Below, in pieces: positions 62,178-64,000 of a DNA stretch of 64,000 bases; position 1 is the first letter of the stretch; each line of letters starts with the position of its first letter. The notes beneath the pieces were generated by a model, which made no database searches, was not told the DNA's origin, and saw only the letters and a list, made by a program, of their open reading frames with translations. Source of the DNA: an uncultured Armatimonadota bacterium (lineage in GTDB: Bacteria > Armatimonadota > Fimbriimonadia > Fimbriimonadales > Fimbriimonadaceae); assembly GCA_903899015.1 (NCBI GenBank), contig CAIUHP010000028.1:1-64000 (forward strand). The letters are read 5' to 3'. Made by a program: the position numbers and the translations under genes.

Positions 62178-62275
62178 AATTCGACCCGGAAAGCGCTGGA
62201 GGCGCAAAGAATATGATGCGGGACAACCCTGTTTCGTTTCCTAAGAATTCGTTAATCTTAGGTCCCGTAAACAGA

Positions 62276-62305
62276 AGAGTGGAAAGCCGGAAGACCTTCC
62301 ACTCT
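62276..62305. terminator. Terminator hairpin downstream of ppdK
   Basis: AGAGTGGAA pairs perfectly with TTCCACTCT across a 12-base loop, followed by TTCTT on the plus strand and TCTGTTT on the minus strand. It lies just downstream of the ppdK stop and before the LolA-like gene. Confidence 0.75.
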
Positions 62306-62336
62306 TTCTTATGTTACCAAGACAATGGCCGTTGCT

Positions 62337-64000
62337 TTACTTGTCGTTGGTGACTTTAACGTTCTTTTGAATCGCAGCCTGAGCAGCCGCGAGTCGAGCG
62401 ATAGGCACTCGGAACGGTGAGCAGCTAACGTAGTCCAATCCGATTTCTTGGCAGAAGAAGATCGATTCGGGGTCGCCGCCATGCTCGCCGCAGATTCCAC
62501 ACTTCATGCCTGGGCGTGAAGCTCGTCCTTCGTCAACCGCCATTCGCATCAAGCGACCAACGCCAACCGTGTCGAGAGTCTCAAATGGGTTGCGAGTCAG
62601 AATCTTCTGATCCACATACTTGCCCAAGAACTTGCTCTCAGCGTCGTCTCGGCTGAAGCCGAACGATGTTTGAGTAAGGTCGTTGGTTCCGAAGGAGAAG
62701 AACTGAGCGTACTGAGCAATTTCTCCCGCGGTGAGAGCGGCACGAGGAATTTCGATCATCGTTCCGAATGAGTAAGGAATTTCCACGCCTTGCTCAGCAA
62801 CGATCTTCTTTGCTTCCGCTTCAAGCTGATTTTGAACCACTCGAAGCTCGTTGACCGTGCTTACGAGGGGAATCATAATCTCAGGATAGACCTGCTTGCC
62901 TTCCTTGATCAGCTTTGCGGCTGCCTGAAGGATGGCGCGAGTTTGCATAACGACCAAGCCTGGGAAGACGATCGAGAGTCGAACGCCTCGAAGACCGAGC
63001 ATTGGGTTCGATTCCTTCATGCTTTCAACTTCGTGAAGCATCTTCATCTTCTCAGCCAACTGCTCATCAAGACCGGTCTGACCGAGGTCAATCTTAGTCT
63101 TAAGCTCAGTTGTTTCTCGAACCAACTGCTCGAAGTTCGGTAGGAACTCGTGGAGAGGAGGATCGATGAGTCGAACGGTGACCGGGAGGCCTTGCATGAC
63201 TTCGAAAATGCCTTCGAAGTCGTTCTGCTGGACGACCTGGAGCTTGTCCAGAGCGGCTTGTCGTACGGCTTCATCCTTCGTCAAGATCATTTCTTGAACG
63301 ATTGGAAGTCGATCGGACTCGAAGAACATATGCTCGGTTCGGCAAAGTCCGATACCTTCAGCACCGAATTCAAGTGCTTGAGCGGCGTCACGAGGATTAT
63401 CGGCATTGGTTCGAACCTTCATGGTTCGAGCCGCATCTGCCCAAGCCATCAGTTCGCCAAAGGAACCGCTAACTTCGGGAGCAATCAGTTTGAGCGCGCC
63501 AAGATAAACGTTTCCAGTTGAACCGTCCATCGTGATGACATCGCCTTCATTTACGACGGTACCGTCGACGGAGAACTTTCGGTTGTGAGTATCGACTGCA
63601 AGAGCCTCTGCACCCGCAACACACGGAATTCCGAATCCGCGAGCAACAACGGCTGCGTGGGAAGTCTTTCCACCGCGAGCGGTGAGAACTCCCTGGGCTG
63701 CCATCATGCCATGGACGTCGTCTGGGTTGGTTTCATCTCGAACCAAAATGACTTCGTGGTTGAGACCACCATGCTTGCCACGCTCGGCTGCGCGGTCCGC
63801 ATCAAATACGACCTCACCAACGGCAGCTCCTGGCGAAGCAGCAAGTCCCTTGGCGAGCAATTTGGCGCCGTGAAGGGATTCAGGATCGATTCGTGGGTGA
63901 AGGAGCTGATCGAGGTGTGATCCGGTCACTCGCGAAAGCGCTTCTTCTTTCGTAATGAGACCTTCGTGAACCATGTCGACTGCAATCTTGACGGCAGCTG
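62337..64000 (-). CDS. ppdK: Pyruvate, phosphate dikinase, C-terminal part (gene runs off the window)
   Basis: Interconverts pyruvate, ATP and Pi with PEP, AMP and PPi. Only the last ~554 residues are visible; the frame stays open to base 64000 (AAVKIAVDMVHEGLITKEEAL), so the ATG inside is not the start. The phosphohistidine domain is present (LTARGGKTSHAAVVARGFGIPCVAGAEAL), then the PEP/pyruvate barrel: EGIGLCRTEHMFFESDRLP, MLGLRGVRLSIV, EIMIPLVSTVNEL, GTMIEIPRAALTAGEIAQYAQFFSFGTNDLTQTSFGFSRDDA, and MKCGICGEHGGDPESI with the catalytic Cys. Confidence 0.97.
   Translation of the reverse strand, partial: AAVKIAVDMVHEGLITKEEALSRVTGSHLDQLLHPRIDPESLHGAKLLAKGLAASPGAAVGEVVFDADRAAERGKHGGLNHEVILVRDETNPDDVHGMMAAQGVLTARGGKTSHAAVVARGFGIPCVAGAEALAVDTHNRKFSVDGTVVNEGDVITMDGSTGNVYLGALKLIAPEVSGSFGELMAWADAARTMKVRTNADNPRDAAQALEFGAEGIGLCRTEHMFFESDRLPIVQEMILTKDEAVRQAALDKLQVVQQNDFEGIFEVMQGLPVTVRLIDPPLHEFLPNFEQLVRETTELKTKIDLGQTGLDEQLAEKMKMLHEVESMKESNPMLGLRGVRLSIVFPGLVVMQTRAILQAAAKLIKEGKQVYPEIMIPLVSTVNELRVVQNQLEAEAKKIVAEQGVEIPYSFGTMIEIPRAALTAGEIAQYAQFFSFGTNDLTQTSFGFSRDDAESKFLGKYVDQKILTRNPFETLDTVGVGRLMRMAVDEGRASRPGMKCGICGEHGGDPESIFFCQEIGLDYVSCSPFRVPIARLAAAQAAIQKNVKVTNDK

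Noticed and set aside
1-64000. tRNA, rRNA and CRISPR arrays
   Set aside because: T-loop-like GGTTCGA strings occur only inside clear coding genes without a cloverleaf; no regularly spaced short repeats apart from the three REP units.

Overview
This 64 kb window looks like a chromosomal segment of a diderm, peptidoglycan-containing bacterium of intermediate G+C. I think it is most likely a member of Armatimonadota, perhaps near Fimbriimonadia. That placement is an inference from gene content and style: type IV pilus assembly genes, planctomycete-like cytochrome c, H-X9-DG-like pseudopilin-type proteins, several Gfo/Idh oxidoreductases, DUF4380, UPF0182 and a RAYT/REP module. No rRNA or tRNA gene was seen, so taxonomy cannot be fixed here.

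Layout. 1-1150: a REP-associated tyrosine transposase (RAYT) with an in-frame stop, flanked by inverted and direct REP-like repeats. 1.2-4.8 kb: a small unknown gene and a three-gene sugar ABC importer operon without its ATPase. 5.2-9.0 kb: minus-strand operon lysA, M50 peptidase, trpS, HAD hydrolase. 9.0-15.0 kb: plus-strand dxr-rseP-Gfo/Idh, then rph-rdgB-DUF3667. 15.0-24.0 kb: proline dehydrogenase, GT2 glycosyltransferase, dus, a second Gfo/Idh enzyme, a 1180-residue predicted outer-membrane protein bracketed by hairpins, and a DUF4380 protein. 24.1-32.2 kb, all minus strand: pseudopilin-like protein, LCP protein, GAF histidine kinase, rarA, pstB, aroC and an unknown membrane-anchored protein. 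32.6-39.4 kb, plus strand: AcuC-like deacetylase, UPF0182, tyrA, aroA, cmk. 39.5-42.6 kb: a pilus assembly cluster with a PilM-PilN fusion, a PilO-like and a PilP-like protein. 42.9-47.7 kb: dapA, a secreted protein and two tandem DUF4139 genes. 48.0-53.7 kb: an accessory island with a glycosidase-like lipoprotein, a broken PPP phosphatase, an MNT/HEPN pair with a decayed HEPN gene, an intact Phd/VapC-type pair, an AbiEii-like nucleotidyltransferase with a small partner, and REC-like proteins. 53.8-64 kb: purB, PPK2, metallophosphoesterase, hrcA, a YbjQ-like operon, two paralogous secreted proteins, a LolA-like/cytochrome c fusion, and the C-terminal part of ppdK running off the window.

How it works together. 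Chorismate and tyrosine synthesis (tyrA, aroA, aroC) and the diaminopimelate/lysine pathway (dapA, lysA) are split over several loci. dxr-rseP is the common isoprenoid/site-2-protease neighbourhood. The envelope theme is strong: pilus assembly, LCP ligase, large barrel, LolA-like protein and several secreted proteins.

The most interesting signals are: (1) two paralogous secreted-protein genes, each with its start codon and Shine-Dalgarno in the loop of a long hairpin whose stem sequences differ in a compensatory way, a candidate new cis-regulatory RNA; (2) the PilM-PilN fusion; (3) the LolA-like/cytochrome c fusion; (4) the toxin-antitoxin island with a poorly described small protein/nucleotidyltransferase pair; (5) the RAYT/REP module.
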